DNA of 64,000 nt from Macrolepiota albuminosa (Eukaryota; Basidiomycota; Agaricomycetes; Agaricales; Agaricaceae): contig JAMWFC010000076.1 in assembly GCA_027475525.1 (NCBI GenBank), forward strand, positions 62,001 to 126,000. Reading direction: 5' to 3'. The stretch's first letter is position 1. Each line of letters begins with the position of its first letter. The translations under genes were made by a program, and so were the position numbers. The notes under the pieces are model-generated. The model searched no databases and had not been told where the DNA came from. It saw only the letters and a list, made by a program, of their open reading frames with translations. Below are positions 62,553 through 64,000 of this stretch, piece after piece.

Positions 62553-63991
62553 ATGTCGCGTACGCCAACACATTCCCCGACCCCACACACTAACGAGGTT
62601 GCGCCCCTCATGGCCTGGGAGGCCCAGGACGCGCGATACCGAGCCCGCCTTGACCGGGAGCGTGTGGCGGAGCTCGTCCGGCAACATGAGTGCCTCCTGC
62701 GTCGTCTGCTTGTCTCAGCTGACCTTTCTATTCCAGAACAACTCAGTAATCCTGCCCCAGAAGCGGGTCCCAGTCGGCACCCAGAGTCTGCTCCCGAGGC
62801 GGGCTCTAGTGCCCTCCCGGAGTCCCGTCCGAGTCGTCCCGCACCTACCTTTGCGCAGATGACTGTCCGCCCCCCCGCCGTCGCCCTTCCCCGCATCCTC
62901 GTCTTGTCGCTCCCCATTTCCGGCGATCCAGGATGGGCACGGGGACCATCTTCATGGTCCCGGAGGATCGGCGCATCCCGTGGGAGGGCGTGTCCCAAGA
63001 GCAATTCGAGCATGCCCTGGAGAGGCCCCGGGGCCTGCCTTCCCATGCTTGGTGTGTCAGTAACGGCCCGGTAGATGGTCTCGTGCTCCCGATTTTCGTA
63101 GCTGATTCGAGCGCCTAGTGCCTCCACTGCGCCCGCTGGCAGGTCTCCTGCCTGTTCGAAGCCCCAGCCCCCTCATCTCGACGGGACACCTCAGTGTGCG
63201 AGGCGTGCCGCCTTAATCACGAGCGGTGTTCCGTCTCAGCGCTGTGGAGGGCGTACGGTACGTCGCAGGAGCAGGGATGGCCATTGGAGGGAGTGACCCG
63301 GAGGATGGGGGTGGAGGAGAGGACCTGGGTAGCGGAGCCGGAAGGGGTCCCGGAGGAGGTGCCTGCTGGGGGTTCGGGAGGGGTAACCGCGGGTAGTTCA
63401 GGGGGTGGGGCAGGGAGGGAGGGAGTCGTCCGGGTAGGGGGCCGGGGCCGGCCCGTGGTGCTGATCACGTGCCGGGTCACCCGGTCCGGCACCCAGGGGC
63501 AGGCTGGGGGGCGACCAGACAAAAGGAAGCGGCGGGCGTTGCCCAGTCCCTCCCCGGGGCCCTCTAAGAGGGCGCGTCTGCCTGCGGAGACCCCGCCCCC
63601 AGCTTCTCCAGCGCGGCTCTCCCCGGCGACGTTCTCTCCCCTGTCTGGGTGACCACTGGATGTTGAGGTGAGGGCTCTACAGGAGCGCCTCGAGCAGGCC
63701 AACTGGGAGCGGGAGGAGCGCGAGGAGGGGGCAAGGGAAGAGGCGGCGCTCCGGAGGGGGCTGGAGAAGGACCGCGAGACGGCCCTCTGAAAGCTGGAGG
63801 AGGCGAGGGTGGCCCGAGGGGGAGCCGAGGCTCAGCTGGACGCCCTGAGGGCCAGGCTAGAGCAGGGGGTGGGGCTCCCAGAGCAAGGTCCCTCGAGCCC
63901 GGGGTTGGTCGAGGCCTTGCGTCGAGATGTGGTTATTGGACGCATGGCCTCCTTGAGTGAGTGCCTCCCCTTTGTGGCTGAGTCGCACTAA
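62553..63991 (+). CDS. Family B antisense gene: Zn2Cys6-like protein with helical tail
   Basis: The ATG at 62553 is 132 bp from the 3' LTR and the gene runs antisense to the B element. The N-terminal part is helical (RYRARLDRERVAELVRQHE). A frame change near 62900-62935 (intron or mutation) leads to MVPEDRRIPWEGVSQEQFEH. A probable intron ends at 63118, exactly before the first Cys codon of CLHCARWQVSC..CEACRLNHERC, spacing C-X2-C-X6-C-X15-C-X2-C-X6-C (63119-63229). A Gly/Pro-rich basic linker follows (DKRKRRALPSPSPGPSKRAR), then a charged coiled-coil-like tail (LEQANWEREEREEGAREEAA). Stops near 63650 and 63789 may be an intron and a CGA-to-TGA change. It ends at 63991. Architecture matches 41174-43759. 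Confidence 0.6.
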
Positions 63992-64000
63992 CGTTTTCAA

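Noticed and set aside
62075..63127. 350-residue minus-strand ORF across the B LTR and antisense gene
   Set aside because: It spans the LTR boundary and is a GC-rich shadow frame of the plus-strand gene. The Cys cluster and intron boundary support the plus strand.

Overview
The window comes from a basidiomycete (mushroom-forming or related) fungus. Two intron-rich host genes sit at 9991-15847. One encodes a spermidine synthase / saccharopine dehydrogenase fusion, an arrangement known from Basidiomycota. The other is a divergently transcribed TRM4/NCL1-type tRNA m5C methyltransferase. Introns are about 50 nt. Almost everything else is layered transposable-element sequence. I saw no rRNA, CRISPR array or convincing tRNA.

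Layout. 1-3870: decayed Ty3/gypsy chromovirus (family E, copy E1), holding a solo LTR of family B that itself holds a solo LTR of copia family D. 3871-9990: AT-rich decayed DNA with a BTB-domain remnant, a MITE and a dead copia. 9991-15847: the host genes. 16130-25563: two RNase H/zinc-finger ends of a LINE family facing tail to tail; one is split by a full-length copia (G, 17636-22670, 5-bp TSD), the other by a D LTR. 25859-27961: copia ends, a second MITE and the 5' half of a D copia. 27962-46740: a nest in which an old family-A gypsy copy (A2) contains a solo A LTR (A3) and a B LTR, and the B LTR contains a young 13.8-kb A element (A1) whose two 1070-bp LTRs look identical. 47087-53858: chromovirus C on the minus strand with a solo A LTR (A4) in its gag. 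53859-56062: internally deleted D copia. 56063-61668: inverted pieces of family E with two solo D LTRs. 61669-64000: the 3' end of a GC-rich B element on the minus strand.

The best candidate for an undescribed system is an antisense gene in two different LTR families (A and B). It starts about 130-150 bp inside the 3' LTR and runs against pol. It has a Zn2Cys6-like double cysteine cluster preceded directly by a phase-0 intron, then a Pro/Ser-rich basic linker and a helical, probably coiled-coil, tail. In A1 two further antisense ORFs share an N-terminal helical pattern with it.

A second signal concerns the data rather than biology. Eight tandem duplications, all with a period of exactly 77 bp, lie in family-A sequence, mostly in A1, and break its genes. 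The constant length in unrelated contexts points to unmerged k=77 assembly overlaps, so A1 is probably intact in the organism. Older TE copies differ from A1 mainly at CpG sites (to TpG/CpA), which fits methylation-driven decay.
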